Below are positions 52,195 through 62,401 of a stretch of DNA of 64,000 nucleotides, piece by piece; position 1 is the first letter of the stretch; every line of letters starts with the position of its first letter. Below the pieces are notes generated by a model. It had not been told where the DNA came from and made no database searches. It saw only the letters and a program-made list of their open reading frames with translations. Made by a program: the position numbers and the translations under genes. Source of the stretch: Polyodon spathula (Eukaryota; Chordata; Actinopteri; Acipenseriformes; Polyodontidae); NCBI RefSeq assembly GCF_017654505.1, contig NC_054549.1, positions 29,809,854 to 29,873,853 on the forward strand, given 5' to 3'.

Positions 52195-52683
52195 CAATTG
52201 CTTGCTGTAAATGTTAAGAAATCCTACTGGCTGTTGTGAACCAATTGGGGTAAGGGGAAAACCACTCGGGTTGGACAGGCTTGTCAGGATCTGGCTACAA
52301 ATTCCCTACGAGTGCTTATTGCAAGTCTTAAGTTATCTTAAGTTAACAAAGAAACAGTCCTGCTGCAATCCAGTGAAAGCCTGTTATCGGAGGGACGCTT
52401 GGCAGCACAGGAGCGAAAGCAGCGAGGTGGAAAGATGGAGATCATGATCGGGGGGGGGGGGGGGGGGGGGTCTTTACTTATTGTCCAGTGTACTTGTTGG
52501 AGGGTAATGTATCAAGCTTGTATTTAAACTTGGAATGGGTAAAAAAAAAATTAAAAACTGCTGTGCAGTAAGAGTTGTATTTCCATCCTGTTTTGTATAT
52601 ACCGTAGATCATGCATGGTATACTCTGAGTGTTTGTTCCAGTTAAATCCTCTTCTCTCTCTCTCTCTCTCTCTTTATGCTCAG
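51660..52683 (+). other. CDHR4 intron region with homopolymers
   Basis: Contains poly-T (about 51958-51990), poly-A (about 52165-52188), a 21-base G run (52450-52470) and a CT repeat (about 52652-52673). One open stretch at 52048-52165 has a faintly cadherin-like HHFSLDRLQTQLDI segment but no clean splice sites, so it is not called. Confidence 0.45.
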
Positions 52684-52831
52684 GTAAGACTCCGCAGTAA
52701 TGCCTCACTAGATTTTGAGACTGAGATTATACAGGTTAGAGCTCAGGGTGAGCGCTAACAACAGCACCACCACACAAACCCTGAAAGTAGAAGTGTTGAA
52801 ATTCAGTGAGCCACCACAGTGTGGTGCTGTT
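52684..52831 (+). pseudogene. cdhr4: CDHR4 cadherin-repeat exon with a frameshift
   Basis: After acceptor ctctttatgctcag the frame reads SNASLDFETEIIQVRAQ, the LDFE and strand-F region of a cadherin repeat. A GGG then puts it out of frame. One base further on, the frame ANNSTTTQTLKVEVLKFSEP followed by PQCG continues the repeat to its end. Dropping one G restores a single frame. Homopolymer error or true frameshift cannot be told apart here. The 3' end is approximate (possible donor gtgctg). Confidence 0.65.
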
Positions 52832-53125
52832 TTCCACTTTCCAAGTAGCTCTCCATTCCTGAAAAGCGTGGACTCTTGAGTAGACCAGCAGTGGGTGCTA
52901 CATTATAGTTGATTGAATGTTTAATAGTTAACACACAGCAGATTTGTATTTGTATGGACAGTAATTAGTTTTATAATGTTGAATGAAACTTTTTTTGTGG
53001 TATGAGCGATGGCATCAAACATATCTTTACAGACACATTTTTGGGTGCCACTGTATTACATTGGAATTATTCAAACTTCAATTAAAGTGTAGTTGAATTT
53101 AAAGTTATTTTTTTCTCTCTCTCAG

Positions 53126-53262
53126 AAAGTTAATGATAACCCACTGGAATGCAATCCATTTTATGAAACAGAAACTTGCTCCACGCTGTCTAACTGAGGA
53201 AAGCCTCTCGCTGAATTGCTGGGATATTGATGGAGATAGACTGACAGCAACAATGACCAACG
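53126..53262 (+). pseudogene. cdhr4: CDHR4 exon, last cadherin domain start, frameshifted
   Basis: Acceptor tttttctctctctcag. It reads KVNDNPLECNPFYETETCS, where VNDNP is the calcium-binding linker motif that ends a cadherin repeat (human CDHR4 has VNDHAPECEPPF here). The frame meets TGA shortly after, while the adjacent frame TEESLSLNCWDIDGDRLTAT continues as cadherin to a donor (gtatgc) in phase 1. A one-base indel near 53188-53194 is implied. The domain that should precede KVNDNP is missing between this exon and 52831. Confidence 0.65.
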
Positions 53263-53550
53263 GTATGCCTCAAAGACAGTTTATTTAATATTGTTCTTAT
53301 ACAACTGGCAAGCAAAGTCTGGAGTTATTGGGGGGGGGGACCCAGCAATCGTCATGTATGTCCATCAGATCCTGAGACTCAACACTCCCTATGAATTGAT
53401 ACTTTTATTACCTGCTGTTTACCTCATTGACTATTGAAGTGAGACTTTTGTTTCTGCTGTCAGTCTGTGATTTCATGCACTTCCAGTTTGCGCTAGGTTT
53501 GTTGTGCACTATCGAAAAACAATTCTATCCTGAATGTCTTTATTAAAATG

Positions 53551-53749
53551 GTAAAAATGATCACTTTCGTTTGAACGAACTACGGCTGTTTTCCAAAAAT
53601 GCCTTCTCATATAATCCAGAAGGGATATTTGACCCCATGTCTTTTGAGCTCAGAATTGAGGTGATGGATGGCAGATTTTCCACTATGGTTCTGGTCATTC
53701 TCCACTTGAAGCCATGGACAACCACAGTACCCACGACTACAACACCAGA
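53551..53749 (+). pseudogene. cdhr4: CDHR4 exon, last cadherin domain and Thr-rich stalk
   Basis: Reads GKNDHFRLNELRLFSKNAFS, then YNPEGIFDPMSFELRIEVMD, followed by GRFSTMVLVILHLKPWTTTV and PTTTTP. This is the second half of the last extracellular domain plus a threonine-rich stalk before a membrane span, as in human CDHR4 (TTVPSTMTP). The phase fits the exon ending at 53262 if the exon starts at 53551, but the bases there are aaaatg and not an AG acceptor. A weaker alternative acceptor is ccag at 53626-53629, which would lose cadherin-like sequence. The exon runs without a donor into the duplicated block at 53750. Confidence 0.6.
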
Positions 53750-53878
53750 AAATATGCCCCTGTTTATCTGTGTTGCTATGGCAATGGTTGCATTTTGTAG
53801 ATCTTGCACCTCCACATGAACAAAAATAACAAAAAGTCAGACTCATTTTGTCTGTTTCTCTCTCTGTTTCTCTCCCAG

Positions 53879-53979
53879 ATCACATACAGCCTGGAGATAA
53901 CCCAACTGTTTTATGGAGCGTCAATGCTGTACTACTCCGGCAATTCTGAGGAGAAACGCACTAAAAGGCTGAAACAAAG
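53879..53979 (+). CDS. uba7: UBA7 penultimate exon (copy 2)
   Basis: Same encoded protein and splice sites as 32199-32299. In this copy there is no UBA7 exon upstream; a CDHR4 exon precedes it instead. It therefore cannot be part of a complete E1 gene unless it is spliced from the distant exon at 29629. Confidence 0.8.
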
Positions 53980-54581
53980 GTACTCAACAGTCCATTGGCA
54001 CCCTACAAGCACTGACTAAGTCTTGATATACATCTTGTTCTCTCAATAAGATCTAATTCTAGATGGTTGTAACAGGTAACCATGTATGAAAGCCCTCCTC
54101 TGCTGTGTGATTGTTACAAGCTTGGGTGTGTCTAAACCTGGAATTGTTCAATCTGCTATGCAAGGGAAATCCTATTTCCAACCAACATACCTTCCACTCT
54201 GCACCCCAGCACTCACTGAACTATTCATTACCTCCAGACCACATTTATCATAGTCGCACTGCAGCCTAGCTTACACAAACCTGAGTCTATAACCTCATTT
54301 ACACAATCGTGGAAGACAAACACTAAGAATCTCTGGGTGACACATTATACCCTCATTTGTGTCATCCTTAATTATCCTTTAAATCACCCTGTGAAAACTA
54401 TCAATTACTATCTTACTTTAGTTAACGATCTGTTTGTTTACTCGGGGGGGGTCCCAGAGGGTCTCGTTCTGCAGCTCTGAACAAAGAAGGGTTTCTCGGC
54501 CTGACTGCTCGCTCTCCTCTCTCTTTGCAAAAACAACCATCATTCTGAAGAGACGATTGACTCCCAAAACCTGGCTGTAAT

Positions 54582-54717
54582 ATTTTTTGTGTTTTTTTAA
54601 TTATTAATTTATTTTGAAAATTTTTTTTTGTTATTATTAATGTTTTATTGTTTTTTTTTTTGTTTGTACTTAGTTTTTAGAGTTAGTAATGAGGTCGATA
54701 ATAGGCAAGGAAAATAT
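54582..54717. other. AT-rich insertion specific to copy 2
   Basis: Between ctggctgtaa and tgttgaatttcctg, copy 1 has only about 6 bases while copy 2 has about 140, rich in T runs. Its last third holds tttagagt, the direct complement of copy 1's aaatctca at the same site, which hints that it belongs with the parallel-complement tracts. Confidence 0.6.
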
Positions 54718-55929
54718 GTTGAATTTCCTGAACTTGTGTTTGTGTCAACATTGACATTTGAAGTTGCTGTATAATGGGTGTCCGTTTACTGCATTCTTCC
54801 ACGGTTCAGCCTGTGCACTCTACTAGAAAGTGGACTTTTTTTCAGCGTCCTGTCTTGTTTACATTCTCCAAAGGTGGCTTTAGTTGCAGGTTAGTGCACT
54901 AGCCTTTCATATCTGGTGGCCTTGGAGAAAAAGGAAGCAGTGTAGGGTTGTTTGTTATTAATGTTGAATTATGACCTGAATACTAGAGAATTGGTGACTT
55001 TACAGCCTTACAAATGAAAGGAATATGTTTGTAAATGTGAACCATTACCTCAGATAAAACATTTAAAATTAGTTTTGGGTGGGGGTGGGAACTGCCCCCA
55101 TTCACAGCCATTTAGACATGCTGTAGCAGTAATGCAACATAATGATGTGTTTGGCTCTCCCTTTTTTGTGGGTTACATTTTTTAACTTTGAAATCTAAAA
55201 CTGACCACAGCACAACTCAGAGAGCTCTTATGAGTTGTAAATAGAAATAGAATGATACAAACAGTCATACACAGCCATTTTCTAACAAAAACAAATAGTA
55301 TGAATGTTTAATCTATGCAGATTGTTTACCACTGTACATGACTCGTTTTTAAATAACATATGGCCCTATTGTGAACTGAGCGCAAAGTTTGTGAAAGGAA
55401 CACTAGCAAGAAACCACTCACCTGGTCCTTCCTGACACTTATAGTTGGTGTAGTTAATTTATTCACATACTTTAGGCAAAGCACTGAGTAAGAACTGGTG
55501 ACACACTGTTTTGTAATATTATGGACTAATGAATGTTGTTGTCGACTACCTAACAAGTCTTTCCACTGGGGGAGCAAAATGGTTTTTACTGAGTTTTTAC
55601 TGAGTTTATTCGGCTGAACTGCAGTACCTTTGAGTCATTTGACCTTTCCATGATGCCATTTTGTTATCAAACTTCTCCATGCATTTTAATAAGTTGTTAC
55701 AGTCAATATGATAATTTCATTTTGAGACCATTGATGTAATGATGACATGATGGTGGCAGATTGAAATAATACAGGGTGGGGTTTGGGACAAACCATTTAT
55801 ACACTGCAGTTTCAACTGAGAGGCTGTATTGAGACATATGCAACACAATATTTAAAAGACCTGCCCATAATACTGTAAACATGGTTCAATTGTTCTAGAT
55901 GTGGGTTCCCGAATGGTTATCCTTGTAAA

Positions 55930-56355
55930 AGCATGGCCGTGGTGGTGTGCAGAGTGAGTCATAGAGTCAGGGAACACAGGTTCAAGTCCTGGCTGTGGGT
56001 CACATTGTCTCTGACACTCCCAGAGGTTAGGAAGGCAAAACCAGAAGGGACTGTTTCTCCTCATCATGTCTACAGAGGCGCCCACTGTCCCGGTCCATGA
56101 CCACTCAGACAGACTCCTACAGGGCCTAGCCTTTGTCGCTCCAGAGGCGTGCCTTTGTCCTCCAGAGGCTGGTAGCTCACTGACATCTGCTTTCGAGTTC
56201 CTGGGTTTAAAAGAGAAAATTGGCTTGTTCTTGGGATTGGAGGACTCCCTCTGATCCTTCAGTTCTCCTGAGCTGTGTGGATATGACTTGCTAGTGAGGG
56301 AACATAATTGTAAATTGGGGAGAAAACTGGGGTAAAATAATCGGGTGTATACATT
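55930..56355 (+). mobile_element. tRNA-derived SINE (copy 2)
   Basis: Counterpart of 34096-34520. The central part (about 56069-56160) differs: a short parallel-complement segment and a partial restart in which cctttgtc and ctccagaggc occur twice. Confidence 0.55.
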
Positions 56356-58885
56356 TCTAAATAATTCAGCAAATTATCTACAGATTCACAGATAGATTCA
56401 CTTTTGAAAAACTGGTAATCTGTCCTCTGTCGGATCTGCTGCCTTGTGACTAACATGCAACAGGGAAGTGTACCTTCTCTGTATTCCGGAACAAAATGTC
56501 AGTGTATCCATGTGCATGAGAAAAAATATGAGAAGAGTGCAAGGTTTGAACCAAGAAATGAGAAAAGAGTTTACTTTTTTAAAAGATTTATACCCACAAA
56601 GTCTTGTTGATAGCTAGACCTTCACAGGAGCTGAGCTTAGGTCACAGAATGCAGTCAGTTTCAGGTTATAAAAACAATTAATCTAATATAATGTAATATA
56701 CAGTCTTGTAATAGCTGGCTTGGGGTGAATTTCAAGACAGTGATATAAATAGGGGGTTTCGGATGAAGTGCCACATGAGATAACTCATTAAATCGCAACT
56801 TAACAATAATAAAGTCATCCAAACAACAAGATTGGATTACAGCCATGCAGTGTAGCTCCTTTACTAGTTTAAAATGTTTTATTATCAGAAATCCTTTAAA
56901 GGCTGTTTCGTTTCTTTCCCCAATCGATGTGCAGTTGATGTTTTTTCTAGTACTATTCCTATCATCTCTTACCAGGTCAGTGCAGGTTCAGTTTTTAATT
57001 TTTGCCAATGAATGGCTGCTCCATGTAATATTAATGCCACAAAATGTCCTGGTTTCTTCTGATGTGACGCTTTTACACCGCTCCTATCTTCTGCACTCTC
57101 GCTTGAAGAAAGTAACACTTTCCTGATTCAGCTACCCAGTGGTAAGATTACCGGCTATCGACTTTGAGTTTTTCCATAAAAATCCTGCTCTCTTTGGACA
57201 GATAACCATTGGCATATACAGGCACTCTCACCTGTGGAGAACGTTACTGTATCGGGCAGAAGTTTCTTCTCAGATCTTGGGTTGTGACTGTCCACCGCCT
57301 GTGCAGCTCAAATATGGAAAGAGAGTCAGGGCATCATAACACTGCCTGGCCAGGCCAATCACAGACATGAACACCATTGAGCACGTGTGTGCTATCTTTG
57401 ACCGACCCCTGTGAAAGAATCCCAGTAAACCCACCTCCTAGGACTCCCAAATACAGATTCTGTGCCAGGAATAGGGCTGCAATCCTGCAGACCACGATTG
57501 CTGATCTTGTGTCAGCGCACTGCTGCCTTGCATAAGGCAAAAGGCTACACCACAAAGTGTAAACCCAATCATATTTTGCCAGTGTTAGAATAGACAGGTG
57601 TTCTTTCAAACTTGGTTGTCTATTTACTTATGTCAAGTCTCTCTATATTTCCATTCTTTACTTACTCTGTTTGCATGAAGCTTTGGCGCTTATGGATTTG
57701 CACGGTCTGTTGATGTGCTATGCGTCTGGCTCCGAGAAGAGACCCTCACCTTTCACTGATTGACAGACTGAGAGCAAAAAGGCATCAGCCGCCACTGCTA
57801 TCGATCACCCACCTTCATCTCTGTGCTGTACCTGCATTGTGTACAGAGCATTAGACAGAGGGGTCCCTTACTTATGATGAAGTGAGCAGGGAGGAGTGCG
57901 TGAGGCAGGGAGGCAGCATTGTTGGATAAACATCCTGGACCTCCCCTCCCCCTCCATTTCCCCTCCTGTTTTTTTCTCCCTCTTCCGTCAAACAACACGT
58001 TTCTTCCGGGTTTTAAATAAACACAGGGACCCCACTAAAACCAACTCACAGGGAACAAAGGCTTAAGATCATTTTGAAAAATGCATTTTTAACAGCAACT
58101 AGGCTTCGTCCGTCAGAACAGTCACACTTTTTTTCTTTTTTTTTTTTTTTTTTTGGTGTTTATTTAATATTATAAGCCCTAAATATAAAAATATGACAAC
58201 CGACAAATAACTGGGCCCAAAAATGCAATTGTTTTTCTCAGTATTTTTTTTTTTGCACTTATCAGAATATTCAATTAAAAAAAGAATACCTCTTTGTTCT
58301 GCATGAGTTTCATTACATTAATAATTTATGTGTTTCTTATAAAACGCCAGGATCAAGTTGAGTCTCGGCAACTTGTTTTCAACAGTGTCCAGACTGTGTA
58401 TATGTTTCCAGTCCACTTGGGAGTCTTAACTATACAAGAGTCCTTACCTTATACCTCCCTGGGTTCCTGAAAGGAACATTCCACTCCTGCATTCTGGCAC
58501 TGCTTTGACATGGTGCCAGGGAACCTAAACCACTCACAGAATGGTAATTGTTTGGCCAGAATATTTCACCTGGGTGTTATAAATGAAGAGATGGCCACAG
58601 TTTTTGGAAGGGAGCTGGAATAAGCCAGTTGTATTGGTAGCTAAAGATTATGGAGACAAGGTGTGGAATGTTTACTACACACAATATATACTGGGGGTTT
58701 ATTTGAACCTTTCCCTCTCCAAGCTAGATGTTAGACCTTGAAAAAAATGCTGTTCTGAAATACTAATTTTGATATTCAAAAGTACTAGTATTTACACTTT
58801 AAAGTAAGTTCTCATGCTGTATATTAAGAGATGCAATACTGTTGAAGTTTGGGCCAGTATAATAAATCTGTCTGTCTGTCTGCAG

Positions 58886-59093
58886 GGTGTCTGAAGCCAT
58901 TCAAGAGGTCACTAATATGGAGATCCCCAATCATGTGCAAGTGCTGGAACTGACGCCAGTCTTCGCAGAAGAGAATGACAGTGAGGAAAACCTAACGGTC
59001 CCGTTTATCCTGTATTACCTCCGGTCATTTGAACCTGGCCTGGCCTGGCCAGGCCAGTCGCCCCTCTCCTGGATACAGAAAGAAAAACATTAG
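58886..59093 (+). CDS. uba7: UBA7 last coding exon (copy 2)
   Basis: Same frame, splice acceptor and 22-residue C-terminal extension as 37050-37257. It belongs to the 5'-truncated UBA7 copy and is presumably a non-functional fragment if the duplication is real. Confidence 0.8.
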
Positions 59094-59312
59094 GAATAAC
59101 ACATTAGAAACTAAATTACTGTCCACATGATTTAAGAGTAGAACAGTAAAGCACATCACAAAAAGACCTTCCAAACAGCGTTTAGTTGATAATATTTTGC
59201 ATGTTAACATTGAAACATTTTGTAATGTAGTATACCTTAAATATAATGCTGTCAGTCTTAAAAACATTTTGCAGCATATAGCTATGGCCAAAAGTTTTGC
59301 ATTACCCTATAG

Positions 59313-59375
59313 CAGTGGTTCCCAACCTGTGGATCAGAGTTAACTCCAGGTGGTCCGCAAACAACTCCCAAAATT
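59313..59375 (+). mobile_element. hAT-type terminal repeat (copy 2)
   Basis: Same cagtggttcccaacctgtgg head as 37477. Directly followed by the parallel-complement insertion at about 59382-59440. Confidence 0.6.
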
Positions 59376-60574
59376 CAAATTAATTTGTTGATTTTTTGTC
59401 GAACACTCGCAAGATGACTTCACAGTAAGCCAAGGGCACTAAACAGCTTGTGATCGTGTAAACACAATCATACTGAAGTGTCATTCTGTTCCCGTGATCG
59501 GGTAAACACGATAAACGCACTTCGTTTCTTTGACTTGCTAGGCCACTATAATTTGCAGTACAGCTTGTTAACGCATATCATTGGATAGGAGAGGAGTATA
59601 GTTTAACTGCGTGCTTGTTTGTTTTTTGTGCGATGTCACATAGCTGTAGTTTAAAAAAAAATGTGTATCTCAAAAAATGAATTTGGCTGTGTCACATTAA
59701 TAATTCCTGACTCTTACTGATTATGTTTGGCTGTGTACGGCTTGCTGTGCTGCTGTAACACACCTGCTGCTACTTTCGTGCTGCCTCAGTAAACAAGATG
59801 TCTGTATCACGGGATCAGCCAGTTTAAAATGTTTTAATGCATAATAAACATTGAACTATACACACCAAGTAAAGACCAAGGTGGTGTTTACTTATTACTA
59901 GTTACACAAGTAGCCTTTGGCACACAAAAAAAAGCTTTGGCTCTGGACTCTTAATAGTAGCCTGCATACAGCAAATATATAGTGTAAAAGCTTTTCCTAG
60001 CAAGTAGGATTTACTGTATATTCAGTGACATTGTGTGGTACAGTATGCCATAAACTTTCTTCACAATAAATACAAAGTAAATCAATGCCCTGGCCACTTA
60101 GGGGAACGTACTGTTTAGCTGCAGTTCTATTACCATGGTACTTTTGTTTGTCACACAGGGTATTGGATAACTGTTATTTTGCGTAGCAGTAGGGTGTAGT
60201 GTTAAGAGTGCGTTGTGATTTATTGTCTCACTGCTGAGTTTTAAAGTTCAAAGGCAGTTCTAGGCATCCTCTGTTTTTTGGGCAGCAGTTATCAAATAAA
60301 GCCTACTCACGCTCAAAGGAAATCCTTAATCACAATCCGTACAGGCAGCTTGGAAAGCTATGAGATAGAGTAAGGCCGGTCCCGGTTGCTGTGTTCATTT
60401 GCTGTAATTCAGATACTGTAAGTCAGAACATGTAAGTAGATTACTGAATAATTGGACACCCTACACAAACCCAGATGGGAATGTGTGTCCCTACAGTTTA
60501 AAGTGCCCTGAGGGTATGGAGACAAACTGGACTGCCAACAAGATATGCTAAATCATGCAAGAATAAAAACATTT

Positions 60575-61091
60575 TTAACCCTTTGCAGTCCATTTATTCA
60601 GCGCCTATCAGGTCCAATTTATTTTCACATGCACTGTTTAAAAGTAATTTTATTCACAGTAAAACAGGTTTAAAAGGCACTGCATATCAACAGGACACTC
60701 AGTACTGCATCTCCAGCCCTGCCCCACTCCTTGTTCACTGTATTTATCACATATCTCTTCATAGTAGTGCATACTGATAAATCATCTCCTGATCACTCGT
60801 TTTTAGTGGTTTGGAGGACGTTTAATACTAACAGTTCAGTAATAAAATAATGATATTTTTTATGAACATGAACGGTTGACGGGACACTATAAGAAACTCG
60901 TGACCATGCCCTCGTCGAGAGACGAATAAAGTACCAATACAGACATGCAATCCTTTGATACGCATAACAATGCTAGGTGGAAGAAAAAAGACGAAGAGAG
61001 CCGTAAGGGAGAAAAAAACAACTAGGGACCTGTGCTTGATGTCTTTTTGATGATGTCGGACCTGGTCCGACATAGGACCACATAGATTATT
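60575..61091. mobile_element. piggyBac-type MITE, degenerate (copy 2)
   Basis: Counterpart of 38701-39211, lacking a few bases near 60600, with about 200 interior bases replaced by their parallel complement. Confidence 0.5.
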
Positions 61092-62303
61092 GGACACTGC
61101 AACTTTCAGAACTTTAAATTACAAATGTTTTGTTGTGTGGATATTTATATTCTCCTGTGACAATATTGGTACAACAAGGCAACCATCGCTACTCACACTG
61201 AAATAAAACAAATTCTGTGTGAGATATTAGACTGTGTTAGCTGTAAACAAATCCAGACGTGATGTCGCAGCAGTCTTTTCTTCCTTCATGCTTGTGTGGA
61301 TATATTTCTGAAACGGATAAAATGGGGTTTTGAAAAATAGAAAAAGCTGTATCTTTGTATTTGTGGTGTTAATTTAATAACCGGATTAAACCATATTAGG
61401 ATTTGTGATATTTTTAACTTGGTTTTCTGGGTTATAAGCCAGAGAGAACCGTGTAAGCTGGACAAGTTTTTGCTGGTTGCCAGCTGTGCACAGCTGTTGC
61501 CGCCTCCCCCAGAGAAATGATGGAATGGCTAAATACAAACATGCTGTCTCTTTGAATGCCTTGTACTGCAGCTCGCTTTCATTTATTTTCTTTAATAAAG
61601 ATTTTGTGTTCTTACATTTATACTCTCTCGTGTTTTGTTTTTTTTTTAAATGCAAAATTCAGACAGTAAACTCTCTCGTTGTGACCAGCTCCCTCTAAAG
61701 ACTAGCTCACTTGAAGGCCTTTCAGAGAGAGTTCTATATAAAACACATTTGTAACCCTGAGAACTAACCCTGTAAAATCAGAGACAAATCACTCTTCTAA
61801 ACAGGGTCATGTCCCTACTGGTTAGAATTGGCCTCCTCTTATGTATTCTGAAACCATTGTCTTACAAAATGATAGTTTTCATTCTTTGAGACTATCAATC
61901 TTTTCTATCTCAAGGATATCTTCTCCTCAAAGGATTAGAAGCTGCATGCACACAGGGGGCGTGGTTATTTTCTAATTGTTTTACCTGTTTTTGATTGAAG
62001 GTTTGGCTCATCACACTTTTTGATCAATGTGGATATGATGGAAAGCTGCCTGTCATTGGTGTTTCTAACATGATATCTTTGAACATGTTTATTTAAAGGC
62101 CAGATGTGTGATTTTTTTTTTCAATATTGTGAAAAATGTACAGAAACCATCCGATCATTATCCATGTGGCTGTTTTTAATTAGCTTCAAGATCAATTCAG
62201 TTAAAATTAATAAAAACATAAAATTTAATTTTTAAGCTGTTTACTTGTTAGTATAAGTAAACCTTAATGAGGACAGAAACTGATTTTTTGTAAAGATGTG
62301 GCC

Positions 62304-62309
62304 TTTATT
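62304..62309 (-). terminator. polyadenylation signal of INKA1 (copy 2)
   Basis: AATAAA on the minus strand at the position matching 40424-40429. Confidence 0.75.
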
Positions 62310-62401
62310 TTTCAAGAAAAATACAACATTTTGAATATGACATATAAACCATCAAAAAAATACAAAAGAAGAGAATAGTTCGTAGGTTATATTTTGGCTG
62401 G

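Noticed and set aside
60802..61010. Small inversion in copy 2
   Set aside because: An inversion would give the reverse complement. The order of matching words is the same as in copy 1, so it is a same-direction complement and not an inversion.
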